A stretch of 64,000 nucleotides of DNA from Diprion similis (Eukaryota > Arthropoda > Insecta > Hymenoptera > Diprionidae). This document shows, in pieces, positions 25,401 through 40,300 of the stretch. The position numbers were made by a program, and so were the translations under genes. Within the stretch, counting starts at the first letter, position 1. Every line of letters begins with the position of its first letter. The stretch is taken from positions 9,369,501 to 9,433,500 of the forward strand of contig NC_060106.1 of the NCBI RefSeq assembly GCF_021155765.1, given 5' to 3'. The notes under the pieces were generated by a model. The model saw only the letters and a program-made list of their open reading frames with translations, was not told where the DNA came from and made no database searches.

Positions 25401-28278
25401 CGAGTATACGTAGGTAAACTGGTCGCTATTGACGATGCTCAGCGATTACAGGTAGTATGAAGATGAGGTACGCGTCTGTAAATAGAGGTGCGTTACGTGC
25501 AACTACAAGTGTCCATATTCCATGGAACGATATTTGATGATGTGAATGATGCGATGATTGTGTGATGTGAAAACTACAGGCAAGTGATATAGGTCGATCG
25601 CAGCCTGCGCTGTTTTTCAAGTATAAACAGCTTTCTCATACGTGAGCGGTAATAGGACAGCATTGAGCATAGGCAGGCAGAAAGACGAAGGTATACGATA
25701 GCTATAGAGTACATTGGTCCATGCCCGTGCACGAAGAAAAACCAACCGTTGGTATTAATGCATATAGTTACACAATTGATTTATCGCAGTTGCGGCAAAC
25801 GGGAGTTTCTGATGAGGGTTTCGTCTCTTCTCGGTGGAGGTGATTACGTTCGGATTGTCCGGGCACGGAGCATTGATGGAAATTCAAATTTTCCTGCCTC
25901 TGACCGAGACCCATAGCCCGGCCCAGGGGTGTCGGCGACCTTGGTGAGGTGGCGCGACCCCCCACGGCATGACTGAACGAAGAATAAAATTCCGTCCGGG
26001 ATGAAACTAGGACATTAATGCAATACCCGAAGAAGGTTACTAATTGTTCAAGGATGGGTGGGGGAGGGGAACTCGCAGAATACGCTATCATGACGCAGAG
26101 AGCGAGAGAGTCTAAAGATGACCGAAGCCCCAGGCATTACACCAGCACCGCATTAGGTACCTCGTGCGATCAATTTTCTGAAAGTGGAGAAAATGGCAAT
26201 GGGTATTGTTCCTCGAGGGTGAACTTACACGATGAGCCTCTCGCAATCCGCGCAGATATTCTGTCCGGGTGGCAGGCTGGTTTGTGGTGTCGTTGGCTGC
26301 GGCTTGGTCTCCGGTGCCGAGACGTGCCTCAGACCGGTAAGACCGGTGACGCCGGCATTCGTCGGGGTAACAGTACCGCTTTGATTCGTGGGTTCCGCTA
26401 TTTTGCAAATTGGTTATCGTGGGCGTTCGCTGATTTCTGAATTGTTTTTTTTCTTTTCTTTTTTTTTTTTTATTTCAGTGACGCCAAAGGGGGAGGAGGG
26501 TGACTTAGTCTCGTTGCGGAAGTGTGATACCTTCTTACCTTTTTTCTCGGAATAAAACTTTATTCAAATTACCGGCGTGATCGTCACATGCTAGTCACGA
26601 GACGTTGCTCTATGTAAAGCGAGTTATGAAGATTGACTGATGGTGTATGAAACGACATTGAGAAATTGATTGAAGATTTATGTAGAGTATAATTCTTGTT
26701 GCGATAGCCCGAGTAGTGCGTCACACGTAACCCTGAAGAGGCTGTCGGACGTGTGAAGGGAATCTCTATGCAAAATTTCAATCCCTATAACGGGGAATGC
26801 AAGGAACGTCAACGAGACTACGTCACCTCCACAAATCTTTCCCTTCTAGTTACAATAAATGGTTATTAAACGATTTCGGTGTTTACTGTAAGGCTGAAAA
26901 TGGTTACATCTTTTGAATTCTAATTGACAGAATCTGTGGAAAAGCTCTAATCGTTGAAATTACAGTAGTTCCAAATTGTCAATTTTCATGTGTACTAACC
27001 AGGTTCGGGTGACCTTGGTTCCTTGTCCGCCTCCTGGACCATTTTGAAGACTTCGCTGTTCTCGGCATTATAGTTCTTCTCATTCTTTTTGAAGTTGACC
27101 CTGCAAGCGCGGTAGGTTTAAATTTGCAAAGTATGTGAACCGGATTTCGGTTTAGAAATCAGCTCAGGTCACAAGATTGGTTATTTTTCATGACCTGTCA
27201 AAGGATCGGTTCATTACAACATACCCCAGTACTCCACCGGCGAGAACCTCTGCCTGAGCAGATAAGGTTTCTGCTATAGTTTCTTCACTGTAGATGCCCA
27301 CCGGGCTGTTATACTGCTTGTTGACGATAGACTTGATAGGAGCTTCCCCGTTTCCGTTCAACTGTTTGGCGAATAAAACTGGCGTGTGAGCGTTACGTCG
27401 ATTGTGGGAAAAAAGTGTTGAGTAACCGCAATAAAACGGCGATTATTTTCACTCACGAATGGCTTTGGGCTGAAGTTGTGTCCGCTTCCGATCAATGGTC
27501 CATCCTGCTTCTTCGCTGCCAGAGATGTCTTTGTCACAGGTGAAATACTGGCCGCAGGGCTGGCTGGCTTAGGGGTTGGAAGGGTCGCTGACACGGGTGT
27601 CACGCTGGGTTTCCATGTGCTGCCGCCTCTGGAATAAGAAGAACGGGTTCAGGAAACTTCCTCCGGCTGCATGGCATAAGCTGCTCCTCGATTTCTTTGT
27701 GTGAAAAAATCACCTCTGGATGGTTATTTCGAAGTTGTTTCCCGCCCTCACAATGACATCCTGAGCGTCCTTGTGCCTCAGGTTGAACGTATCCGTGTTG
27801 TTCACCTTGATCACCGAGTCACCAGCCCGGAGACCAGCTGCCTCAGCGGGAGAACCCCCGTTCACCTGCGCAGACAAAGCAAACACATGATATATACCGA
27901 AGTCTGCATTTCTTCGAGTCGAATTAATGGCGGGGCACTTTGATGCAGGGAGCCCGAATGCGGTCCCTCTCTTTTCATACGTCGCTAGTTAATGCCGGAA
28001 GCTAATGCAAATGACCCCACCGATAATAGTCTCGATAACGATAATGATCGTCATTACAACGGTGGTGAAAAAGGAGAGTAAGTGTCTTCCAGGCATCGCT
28101 TATGCGCTCTCGAGGATCTATTTTTATGGAACATGGAACGTCGAGCACTGCACAGGGCATCAATTAACCGATCCAGACTCCGGGCTCCAGACGCTGCTGC
28201 TTCCTCGGGGGAAAAAGGAAGAGAAAAGTTGGTGCACTGGGAGATGATCACAGAGAGGAGAGTGAGAGAAAGCAAGCT

Positions 28279-28318
<40 letters not shown>

Positions 28319-31300
28319 GAGCCCTGCGAATACTGGACCTTCATTCATAAGATTTAAGACGCAGTTCGAAGCCTGCTGCATCGAGTTATCGCGGCTAAAG
28401 CATTGGCCCCATTTCCTGGGCCAGTATCAGAAATAATTAACGGCTGAGGCCTTCTAATAAATGGCCACTGCTGCCAAATATATTGGAATTTATCCCGCTG
28501 TTATTTTTACGGCTGCCTGCAGTCGAATCGCGCAATGATGCTTTTGAGTGAATCAGAAACTGGGTCACCCTGCCGCTAGCAACTACTTTGAAAGCTGCCG
28601 TCTCTGATGGGCCATGCCCAACAGCATCCATGATGATCCTTCGACTGAGGTTAACAGTTTTGTTTACTTTAATTAAGGTGTATCCCATCGATATTTATTA
28701 CTCAAACACTATCATCGAGAACTTCTTCTCGCTTAGTCGATTCTTGTTTTGCTCTGATCATCATTCGTTCGATACTTTCTTGAAAAAGAAACCCTGTCGC
28801 TACGGTGCCAAGTCTTCAACGAAAGTTGAAATTTATATTCATGGTTATAATAATTCGAAAGTTTATAATTGCGGTTCACGTTGCCTAAGATCGAAGCATA
28901 TTTGAAACGAAAAATGTCCACCTGCTTTCCTAGCAGATTAAAGCAGACGAAGCATTAACCGGTTCGCGTTTCACCGGTATGAGATAAAAATAGACGGTTT
29001 ATTATCGCAGACTGACCTTTGAATAGTCAGGGCTAACTGACATTTCAAAACGCAATCTTTTCCCTCCGTTACTCTTCCTCCTCTGATTCACCCACTGCGA
29101 TATATTAGTGTTTCTGCAAATACACTCTGGCCGAAATTTCGTCGCAGAAATAGTGCACGATGATCAGAAAGCTGCGAGCAATCAGACACTTCCGGGACAT
29201 TGTTTACACATCAAGCATATTGCCTATCTAAACGATTGTTAATTACAGAATGGAATTCTCATCCATCGTATTCGTAGTACGAAAACAAGAGAAGTGATTG
29301 TCGTGGAATGTAGAAACTTCCAATGATACTTAGATTACGAGTCTGGGTAAGGTTATCGTAGTAGCTGGAGTCGTAACGCGCGACAGCTGTGTCAAAATTT
29401 GTAATACCTGATCTCTGGTATATTCTCAGATTTTCAAACGACCTCATTACGGGATGAGAATCTCAATATTCTCCAGCTAATTCCGTTCACGTCGCATCTA
29501 TCGAGGTGTCGTCGTTTGGTCCGGATTGGACGACCTCTTACGCTGCAGCTCGGCGTGAGGGAAATATCTGTATAAATTTATACAACGAACGGGATGTGCG
29601 CCTGTTAAACTCGCGTTAATCCATCGATTCCTCTTGTGACTTGGCGTGTGTGTAATCGGCCTCGTGAAATTGGGATGGAGGATGAGTTTACGCCAAGGGC
29701 CGCAAATAGCTTTGCGCAGAGTTACGTCAGTGTGTTAGCGTGCGTAACGCGACACTGTGAGTCGCGAGTCGAGACCGATTCGTTCCGGCGCCTATTTTCA
29801 ATTCGTTAAACGCATGCTGGCCGAGACGTCAGCACCACAGCTTCTCCGATAGCCCAAGGGGGCTACGTATTTCCCAGGGAAAGCTTTATTTCTGTCTGCA
29901 CTTCCGAAACTACTCATGTGATACAGAATCACTCTTGAGTATAAAATGAGGACGAACATTTGACGGAGAGCCAGTTCGATGGAGTTTTGATACTCCCAAG
30001 GAAATTCGTGGTCTTATTTTACAATGGGTGCTGCACTTGATACTCTTAGCTCCCGATGTAACATGACGATTTTAAAATACCTTGGTTGCTCCTTTGGCGT
30101 CTGCCACGTTTATGGAATACTTTCGACAACATAAGCCCGAGGCTTATCCCTGGGCGAAACATCTATCAGATTGTCTGTGAAACTGTTTGCTTGCCGACGT
30201 GTTTATATATTACACTTTCGCCGTTATATCGTGAAAGTATAATAATACTCGTGGACAGATAACGTGAAGAGTATTTTTCTGTTCAATTCGACGTGAGCAT
30301 GACTATTGCTATCGCAGAGATATTTCTACGTGTTTACAATTCGAACTTGGCCCTGGTACTTGAAACTGTAACAGAAACGATGCCGTAAGTCTCACCGTTA
30401 TACAATCTCCCGGTAATTAGTGTTTCAGCGTAGACACGTGTGACAACGATCCTCTTAGTTGCTACCGAGAAATCGTTTGGATACTTTTGACCTCCTAGAC
30501 GCGTTAAGAAAATAGGTAAAAAAGAAGTCGGTGAGATACAGAGTGCAGGCTTTCATCACATGCGCGTAGGTTTTCATCGGCAATAATACGGCGAAAAAAT
30601 CACTTCATTATTCCGCAATTATTCTGCACCAGCAATATTACGACGCGCAAACGCATGCCGCATGTATCGAAAGAGTACCTCTCGGTCATGCATTTGGCAA
30701 TCTATCAGACATACATGCAGAATCCCGGAAAACCCTGAGTTACAAGATCGTCTTTACATAAGCGGTGAGTGTAACTATTGCGTTGCACGTGACGTCGCTG
30801 AGTCAGGGTTGAACTTGGAACCGAGGAACCTTCTAAAAATAGCCATGGACCGGTCTAAAAATAGCTTCTTATTATATGCACTCGAAGGAGTCGAGACGAG
30901 GCATTAGGTTGGTGCGCATTCCGATGAGCGGGTTATCAGAGATGGAACCCCTCGCCGCGCTTCTTCCATCTCTCGCCCATGGCAGCCGGAATGCATTCCC
31001 CAGCTATGACGATCAGGCACAGGTTCGAAAATCTAAAGACCGTACCGCAACACGCCGATGCAGTGGGCCGTTTGGTCCCGCTACAAGCCTCCTTCTCGTG
31101 CCGGGGACCAACCCACGCGTGAAATACTGTCCCCGACGACGCACTGCAGGGTGGGCCCTAGCCGCGGATAGGTTTGGTACCAAGTTTGGTTCGGTTCGGT
31201 GTTAACGACGGAAAACCAGCCAAGTAGCGATTTATTGGTATCGGTGTTTCGTTCTTCCGACATGTGTATAGAGAAAGCGAGAGTGACGTAACCCTTGAAT

Positions 31301-34300
31301 TTGAATCGAGATTCTTTCGGCTTAGCCGAGTCAATGATCTCCGAAGGATATTCTCCCGTCTCTTCATGCCGAGTCAACCTTACATTCAAATTCGTCGACC
31401 GAGCGTAATGAACCGGTAACTTGATATTGCGAGGTGAGTATTTTGCGCACCGCATCGCTGATGATTGTCCGGGGTCAGACACTAGCTGTAAGCTTCTAAG
31501 CTCGTGGGATTAAATTAATGAATATATTAGGTCGATCGAACCGTCGGAAGACCGATCAGTCGACCTGAAAATTACTTCGAGATCTTTAACTGCACCCAAT
31601 AGTCAAACATTCGAGACTCACTCTGTCGAAAGATCCGTTTTTATCACCATATCGAACGATTTAATTTATTCTCACGAAAACCCAACCGCCGAATCCGCAT
31701 CAAATTATGCTGAGAATTCAACGTCCAAGCCCGAGGATTAAACCTCTGGAATGTTACTATATATACGTAAGAGGAAAACCCTGATTAGAGACGCAGATGA
31801 TTTGGAAAGCTCGTCGAGGGAAAATAACGGTTCGAGATATCGAACGCTAATCAATTTTACGCACTTCTTTCGATCATTATCAGATTAACATGGACGCTGT
31901 AATCGCGTCGAACCATTCAAGTCCACGCCTTCGACCATGACCGTGAGATCTCGGCGATAAATCCGTCATCCATCTACGGAATCATCTTGTCAAAATTCGT
32001 TGAGCACAACTTCCCGAAGCTTGACAGCTCGGCGTATGATTTTAAGTAGTCATGATCATCGGTTCTGAGAATAACGACGTTCGGCACAAAATGGCTTGAC
32101 TGTTCTACTTATGCTGTATGACCTGTTATATGCGAGCGCATTAGTGCGCCTGATAAGTGAGGCCGCGAGAGTGCATTTTTTACGCGCAGGAAGTGGGAAG
32201 GAATCTGCTGGAAAGCAGTCAACCGTATTCGCTGAATATTTTTGTAATTTAAACAGACGAAAGTTGCTCAGTATGATAGGTATGTTATTGTCAATTATTG
32301 CAACTCAGTACTCAGTCGAGTATTTCATGACGCCAACAGCAATCACCGTCTCGATTCTCTTTATTTCCGTCTTGGTGAAATGTTTACATCAATGCCAGAA
32401 ACCGCATCGCGTAAATCGAAACCTACCATCAAGCATTATTTATACCTACATTAAACCGCCATGGATGTATAGCTTTACAAATTTCGCTTGGACATACTTT
32501 TCATATCTTGCTCTGTACGTCTATTATTGGTATTTCTTTGAAGCGATACAGCAGATGGTCCTCATTGCGGGTATAAATGAAGTCTTCGATACAATTTTCT
32601 CATTTTACACATATTCCGAGAATGGGGAGAGTTATTTGAACTAGCTTCACTCGTACGTCGGATGCGAAAATTGAACATGCACACTCTGCATATGTTCCAC
32701 GTCGCTTGAGCTGCGAATTCCGCTTACCATGAGTTTGAGAAAAACTTTAGTGTTTTTGACATTCTAAACAAATTGCAATTTGTAATCTTTCGCTGCACCA
32801 CGTATTCCCTACAAGTATAATGACAATAGTACCGAGTACCGTGAGCATCGTAACAATGTAACGTGTAATATGCAACTTCGAACAGACCTAGACGGCAACG
32901 TGTATGTACGTATATAATTTACAGATAAGAGAGAGCCGTATCTTGACGAACGCGACGATTCAGTGACGCCGTCCGTTGAATTTACCCTGACGTCATGCTG
33001 CGTTCTTGTGTCTACCTATGTAGGTACATAGATATAGGTACATATTCCTCGTATCTTATAGCATTGATATTAGCTCGCCGGCTGGCATGCGTGTGCGTGC
33101 CTATAACCGGCTGTAAGTCTATAATATTCCAAACGAACAAATTTAACAGGAATATTATTCACGGTGAATTTGTGCGTGATAAACACTTTCGCTCGGTATT
33201 CATCGGTTTTAACTCGTAGTCCGCGCGTCGCTGTTTATTTATTTAGCCGCACATATATTATATGCATATATATATATATATATATATTATTCACCGAAGT
33301 CTTTATCTCGAGTCAGCGTTTATTCAACGCAGTTGTAACAACTGGTATGACGATTTTATTATTTATCGTCAAGTACGTACACACAATCCCATGTATTCGA
33401 ATAGAGCTGCAGTGGCGGTTGATTTCTTACGGTGTACACGAATTAGAAGCTCGACAAATTACCACCGATCATTCGTCATCGAGCTTCCTGGAAACCTTCG
33501 ACGATTTTCTCTGGTAGAAATTCTTCTCTAATATTAACACTGCGATAAGAACCGAGAAGAACGATGCGGCTATCCATGTGTAAACCCAGCGTGTCACTAA
33601 CACTCAGGTACAAAGGTCCGACGATAAATTCCAGGTCTACGCACCTGGGCAGCGCACTCTATTACCATATATATTATATTTTCATTTGATTTCACCGTGA
33701 TAAAAACGCGGACTCTCACTGTTCGCCGCGTGATCATCCACCTTCCGATGTACACCTACGTACGCAATAATACGTCTATCTAATTGCGCCGAGCGATCGT
33801 CTCTGTCTTTTGTTCGAGATTATTTCTTTCCTGTTCGTTGTTCGCAGGCCATCGCCTCGTGCAGGTCGTGGAGCCGAATGCCGGGAGATAAAATTTATTT
33901 ACTCGTGTAGGTGTTTCCTGTACCTTTCTGTATACAATATAGACATTTATAGCCCTGCTTTGCCTGTCTGCTTGTCTACCTTCGCTTCGTATGTCCGAAA
34001 AAGAAAGAAAAAAAAAAAGAAAAGAAAAATATCAACTCTCTTTGCGAACCGTATTCGTATATACGTACTGTGCAAACGGATTACTCGGAACGATCGATCG
34101 TTCTCTCTACCGGTTCCTCGCCTGAATCATTGACGCTCGATCTCACAGCCGCGGACTTGAGTCTGTCGGATGTTGCCTGGCGCAGGTCGTAGCCTCCGAG
34201 GCCAAGGTGATCAGTGATCTCATCTTATTATTGCACTTCAATGAACAACATTCCATCGACAATTGTTTCTCGTTGTGGTTACGAATTATCTGCACGGTTG

Positions 34301-37300
34301 ATCGTTCGCGTGTTCATTCACGAGAGTGCGGGGAGTTGCAGCTTGACCTGAAGTATGCGATGAGTGAAGACGTCTGGTTCTAAACGGTGCTTAAATCTCA
34401 GATCAGAGCATGAAAGGCATATTGGCATAAAAAATAAAGACATGGGCAATTATATGTTCCTTATTGTCGGTATATAAAGCGATGAATTCCAACGCAGTTT
34501 TGCAAATTCCATCCTTATGAGTAATAGATTTACTATAGTTCTTTCGATTCCAAGTTTGTCTTTTTGCCGAATAACATTGCCGAAAGCGTCTTTTGTTCCG
34601 ACTAAAAACCTAGGGAAATCACGTCTTACTCACAGAAATTTGAAACCGATGTTCCGTTGCTCGGAACGCTGCAGTTTGTTTAATTTTTTCATTTCTCTAC
34701 TTAAAAAAGTGATTCATCCAGTGTAGGAGCTCTGAGTTGACACAGTGAAGCACGCCGGCGCCGACGTCGAGCGTTAAGAAGTATTTTCTGGTGATCGGTG
34801 AGCTCATCTTCTGCCTGATGAGCCTCGACTATCTCACGCGTACGTTTTATCCTGACGAATAATGATGATAACATCAACAGGAATAATAATAACAACAGTG
34901 ACAAAGGATGACTGCGGGTTTCGGGGGGCGGGATGTGACGCGTCGGAATGTGGTTTAGCTGTTAGACGGGACGACGCGTTGGGGAGATAAGAAATTTTGC
35001 AAAAAATGCGAACAGCCCCCTGTCCCAACCGCTCGAGTGCCTGTGTTTCTCGCCCACATCGCGCGACATACATATTCTTTGTTTCGCTCACGATGTCTTT
35101 TATTTTCTATTCTTTTCTTTATCCTTTCCTCTCTTTTCTACCAAATACCTAATTGCACGAAGACGCTCGTTCCGCCGCGTTCTTCGTACTTGTAAGCCAA
35201 GGTGCGAAATACCTCGGGTCAATGTTTTGCTCTGATAACTAACTACATCGTTGATCTCGGAGGCGGAATTCCTCGCAAGTTTCGATAGTTTTTTTTTTTT
35301 TTTTTATCATTATTGATACGTAATCGTAGTCTGTACCTGGCTGACAATCTCACTGCGGAATTTCTTCTCGCGGCAGATGTGATCACGTATACATATGTAA
35401 TACATAGCGTCAACCCACGTGTGAGCTAAGCCACTGATAACGCACCCTGACGTTGAATAAACATTGCGAGATACTATCCTTTGTTCCGGAAAGAAAATAT
35501 ATTCGCACGTTTTTCTTTATGACGGTTATACCATTGTGTAGACGTCTAACAGAATTCCGCTTCGTTATAAGGTCGACGGATAAAAAGAGCCCACAATGCT
35601 TCTCACAATATGCATATTATGCCATGAATTATTGTCTTCATCAACAGCGATGAGATCGAGGTACATGAGATACGTGATTTCAATGTGACTCGAGGTGTTG
35701 CCAGAAGTCTTAATATCCACCAGGTACACCATTGATGAAGGGGCGAAGAATCTTCCCGCCAACTTGATCCTCCATATCATTTTCTTGTTTCGCATGTCCA
35801 TCATGTTAAACTAGCTAATAGTTTTTGTCAGAAGGTTTCCGTCGTTCGGGTCGGAAAACACGGTTCAAACTCAAAGAGTGCAGGGTTTAAGGTATCGCGT
35901 TACAACTCGAGCGCCTGGATTCAAATCCTCTGATTTTCCCGTGTCGATAGAAAGGTAAACTCGGCAATAAAGTTCGCGGGTACAGAGCCAGTTGGCATAT
36001 TTCCCACACCTGTCAGCCGATCCGGCAAATTTCATTGGGCGCGGATCACGCGTGCCGCATCGTTTTTGGCGCATGGTGGCCGGGGGGGGGGGGGGGGACG
36101 ATCAGTCGGGAATTTGGCGATTCTCGATTGACCAGGGAATCGTTGGTCAGTTTCTTAATTTTCTTTTTCATTCTTATTTTTCCCAGCTGGAAATAAACCC
36201 GTGCGGTAATATCGTCGAAAGAAAAAGCGAGACACGCGCGCGAGCAAACGAATCCCACGAGTCGGAGGAAATATACACTGATTCCAAAATGGCGGACGAA
36301 ATAAAAGCGATATTTTTATATCCGCGAGAGTAAGCTTTGTCGGCCGGCACCAGGCCTTCGTTGCCTCTATTAATACCAGCCACCGCGGCGAGGCGAGCCG
36401 GGGTTGCAACAGCGGACGGCCTCAACGAAGATCTCGAAGGAAGGGGCAGCCCTGGCGACAGGGGCGGAAAAAACTGGCGAAAACCCTGGATCGGAGATCC
36501 GGGTAATGGAAGTCTCACCGTTTGACCAGAACTCGTAACAATATTATTAACCACGAATAACGAATGTCATCTCGTTCCGGGTCTATGAAACTTTCGTCGT
36601 CCATACGATATCGCGTAAACTTCCAGGGTATAAATGCTCGGGAATTAAATATTTACACGTGCCGTGCGTAGGCTGGCGAATGAATTCTCCGATTGATTTT
36701 TTTTTAGAACGACCTATATTATACCAGGTGGGTTGAAAAAAATTGACCGTTTTCCTTTTTTTTTTTCACAAACATCGCTATACGTTTGGAGCAAACCACA
36801 CGTTGGAAGTACTCGTTGGACTGCGAGGATTGAAAGGGACAATGTTCCTCCTTGAAACACCTTGAGAATCAGGCTCAACGAACGGCTGCAGGTGAAGGCG
36901 CGGTGAATGCGGTCCGTAGACTGCAGCCAGACGACGACGACGATCGGAGCAAATGAGACGTAAACTAATTGATCTCCGTCCGGCCACTGATTTAGCCTGA
37001 TACCAATCCGAGTCGGCCCGTTACAAATCGGTGGAAAACTTTTCAAGAGCGTTGCTCGTTACTCCGATGTAACCAGGTCTTGACCAGCCGAATAATGACC
37101 AATCAAGAACGATTCCCTTCGATGACCGCCTATAAATCCGTCCGATCCATTCGTCTTCGAATTCACCGTCCTTCTTGCGGGATGCAATGCAGCTCCGTCC
37201 GCGAACACGGTCGTTTGTCTTTTCCCTGGTACCTACATGGGACCATTAGCCGCGGGACTCGAAACTTGAGTCGTGTTTCTGCCAAGCCAATGGAGTCCTC

Positions 37301-40300
37301 GCTTTACGTTATCCCTCGGAGGTAAAGAGGGTGCAGATTGATGGAAGAAAGTCTTCCTTCACCTAAGTGGAAAGTGTAGTATGGATCCTCAGAATCCAGC
37401 CATGATGATCCCATCTTTTTTCTGTCGCTATGTATCTACTTGCCAACGTCACTATGGACATAATAAGCATCTATTTATCTATCTATCTATCTATCCGACG
37501 GTCAGTCGGAGAAAGAAGTTGTGAGGTTCGGATATCCTGTTTCCATGCACGCTCTTGTCAGCTGGTTGACAACCCTGGGGCCCGGGCCAAGACGAGAAGG
37601 TTACGCCACTGGCAGGTTATGTTGGGTTCTCTTCGTCGAAGTCGGTGGTGGTATATTCGTACCGTGTGCACTCGAAGCTCACGCAATCTTCCGATCGCGC
37701 GGCTGCCTACGCAAAGGCCTCCGTTCTGACCGTTCGCCAACACGCCCACGCACCCCACCTCTTCTAGGTGGAAAAACATGTACGACCGCGAATTCGAGAG
37801 CTAGGGCGACGCGTTTTAACGCGTTGAACGCCCTTCGTTTCCCTGCCTTTTTTACCCCCCTCTCTTGTTTTTCAACGTTACGTCGCGTACGTTACGACGC
37901 ACGTATGTAAGGCGCCGTGTTATAAGACGTATTATGTATCTACGTCGACGTTCGCACGTAAGCTCCGGTGACGTCAGACGAGCCCCCGTAGACTCTACGT
38001 AGACGTTACTACCACGTCGTCTTCGCGCTGGTTTTACTCCGTTATGTGCTGAAATGTTTAAAAATATTTTGCGCTTTTTTCATTTTTCCCTATGCGCAAT
38101 CGTTTATATTCGCAGATCTGCAGGATGTGGTTTTTGCTCGGGTCTGATAATCACGACGCCGTTGCATTGGGTCGAGTTATCTTTTTTTAGATCGAAAGTC
38201 ACGTTCCTGTGAACGGATGTTGTCTATGGGCAGATGTAATTTGTACATGTCAAATGGAAGAAAATGAGAGAAAAAAGAAATACAAGATATAATAATTGAC
38301 GTTATCTCGTCATTGCATTTCAATCGGAGCGGCTGTTCAACGCCGATGACGTAACTGCTGGTTTCGTTCTACTTCCGTTTAGAGATATGCAATGTATACG
38401 GGTTATAGGTATTAAAGTTCAAGGACAGTTTCTCCGTTTAACCGTCGAAATTCCAATCCTAGGATTCAGCACCGCCATTCCACAAAAGCCCAATTATTTC
38501 GTGGCATCGTACCGATAGTTTCGACCCTTCGGGTATACTGCGTAGCAATTTTCTCCGCCGAAATCTCACGCTGTACCGCTGCTATAAACGCAATGATCGT
38601 AAAAACCGTCGTATTAGGTATATAGTAGGACGCGACCCTGTAGAAAAGCATGACGGTCGGCGGAATTTCGCAAATTTCACACTTCTCAAGCATGCAAGTA
38701 CGCCTCGACGATTGTGGTTTCGTATTTCCTTGGCTCCGAGCAAACTCTTACGACGATGACGATGCAACGTAGACGTTACATAAATTTCACAATAATATAA
38801 CCAGAACAGCGAGCAACAAGTTATCTTTCAAGATGACTCGGAATTATTCGCTCACTTGCAATACGTGCACTCATTGTACTCACGAGCCCTCTTTTCAAGG
38901 ACCGTTTGATACACACGGCCAATAATTGAGCAATTTGCAATTCGATGTATTCCGCTGTCGTGCGTCCCAACCAACTTTCGTTCGGTTTCTCTTTCTCTGT
39001 CTTCGACGATGCTTTAATCTCCGATACTTGTTTGTCCCATTACAGCTCGCTAGCCCCGTTAGCACATCTGGCTAAGGTTTCACCCTCAACAAAAACGGGT
39101 CATTTGAGAATTTTTTCTTCCTGGAAGGATTTAAATAACATTCAGCGAGAAACTGTTCATAGGCACAGACGTGAATACGTACAAGTCAAGTATATGAAGC
39201 TTTCGGTGTAAATTTTACTTTTTTCACTGTCACATAACTCGGGGGTCGTGAGTCGCGCGTAGCTCAGTCGTAGGAATAGAAAAAGCAAGTTAAAGAGCCG
39301 TCTGGCCTAGGCTTGGATCAAGTCAGGACCCCATTTCAGTGCTACTTGTTTGTGGAACGGTGGTTTACGGTTGCGGAGATGAGTGTCATGTTTTTAATAA
39401 CGAAAAAATATCCGGCACGAGAGAATAATTTGTTCAAGTTTATTACCATTTATAGGTCGTAAAAAATTTCTACATATACCTACAGATATATTAACTGCTT
39501 CTCCAATACGCGTACACCGCAGCGGAGAAAAAGCAGTAAACCTAAAAAAAATTGGCACTTTCAATAATTCTCAAAACATCAATGAGTTGTTGTTCATTCG
39601 ATCGAAGCTTGCTAAAATCACGGTGCTAAATATGATCGTCCTTTCGACAGGCGATTAATCTTGAAAAGATGATTTGGACAGTCTAAACCCAGGTTTGCAA
39701 CTGAAATTGCAAATAATCCAATTGACAGTTTCCCCTATCAACTCATGTCTAGTTTCAAAAAATAATTATACACTCGTTAGGAGGAACAACGGCACGGCTG
39801 AAAATTTTCCGACGTTCTAAGTACGAAGGTTATTCTAATAGAGAAAAAAACAACCAAAACTACTGTGTAAATTATACGCTTATCGTTACATGACGATATC
39901 GGTGACACTGAAGAAGCCAGAATACCTTCGAAGGCGCAAGCGGATATCACATTTTTAACTACATAAACATTTTTTCTTCCGTTTTCCTTTTATTTTCACG
40001 ATTGTCATGACTTTGACAGTGGCTGCAATGGGGGCCTTGAAAGAGGTCTGTTGTCCCAGTTTATCACATGACTCATGGTCAACTAGAGACACGTATCGTT
40101 ACAATGTGACAGTCCTATCATACTGACCTATTGATGCGTGGATTTATAGCTTACAGACCGTGATTAATTGTGGAAACTGCAAATCAATCTGTGCCGGAGA
40201 GAAGAAGACAGACGGATGAGAAAGTAGCGAGGGGAAGGGGGGGGGGGGGGGGTGAATAGGGGTCATCGAAGAGTAATTTAGATAATCGTTCTAAAGAATT

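Noticed and set aside
28054-28381. Frames with RERERE or SLSLSL repeats.
   Set aside because: They are produced by the (GA)n microsatellite at 28281-28313.
36155-36554. Overlapping plus- and minus-strand frames of 62-126 codons.
   Set aside because: Both strands are open because the sequence is locally GC-rich. There is no domain, no splice support and a G16 run nearby.
39248-39290. GTAGCTCAGTCG, similar to a tRNA A box.
   Set aside because: No B box (GGTTCGAnTCC) at the right distance and no cloverleaf pairing.
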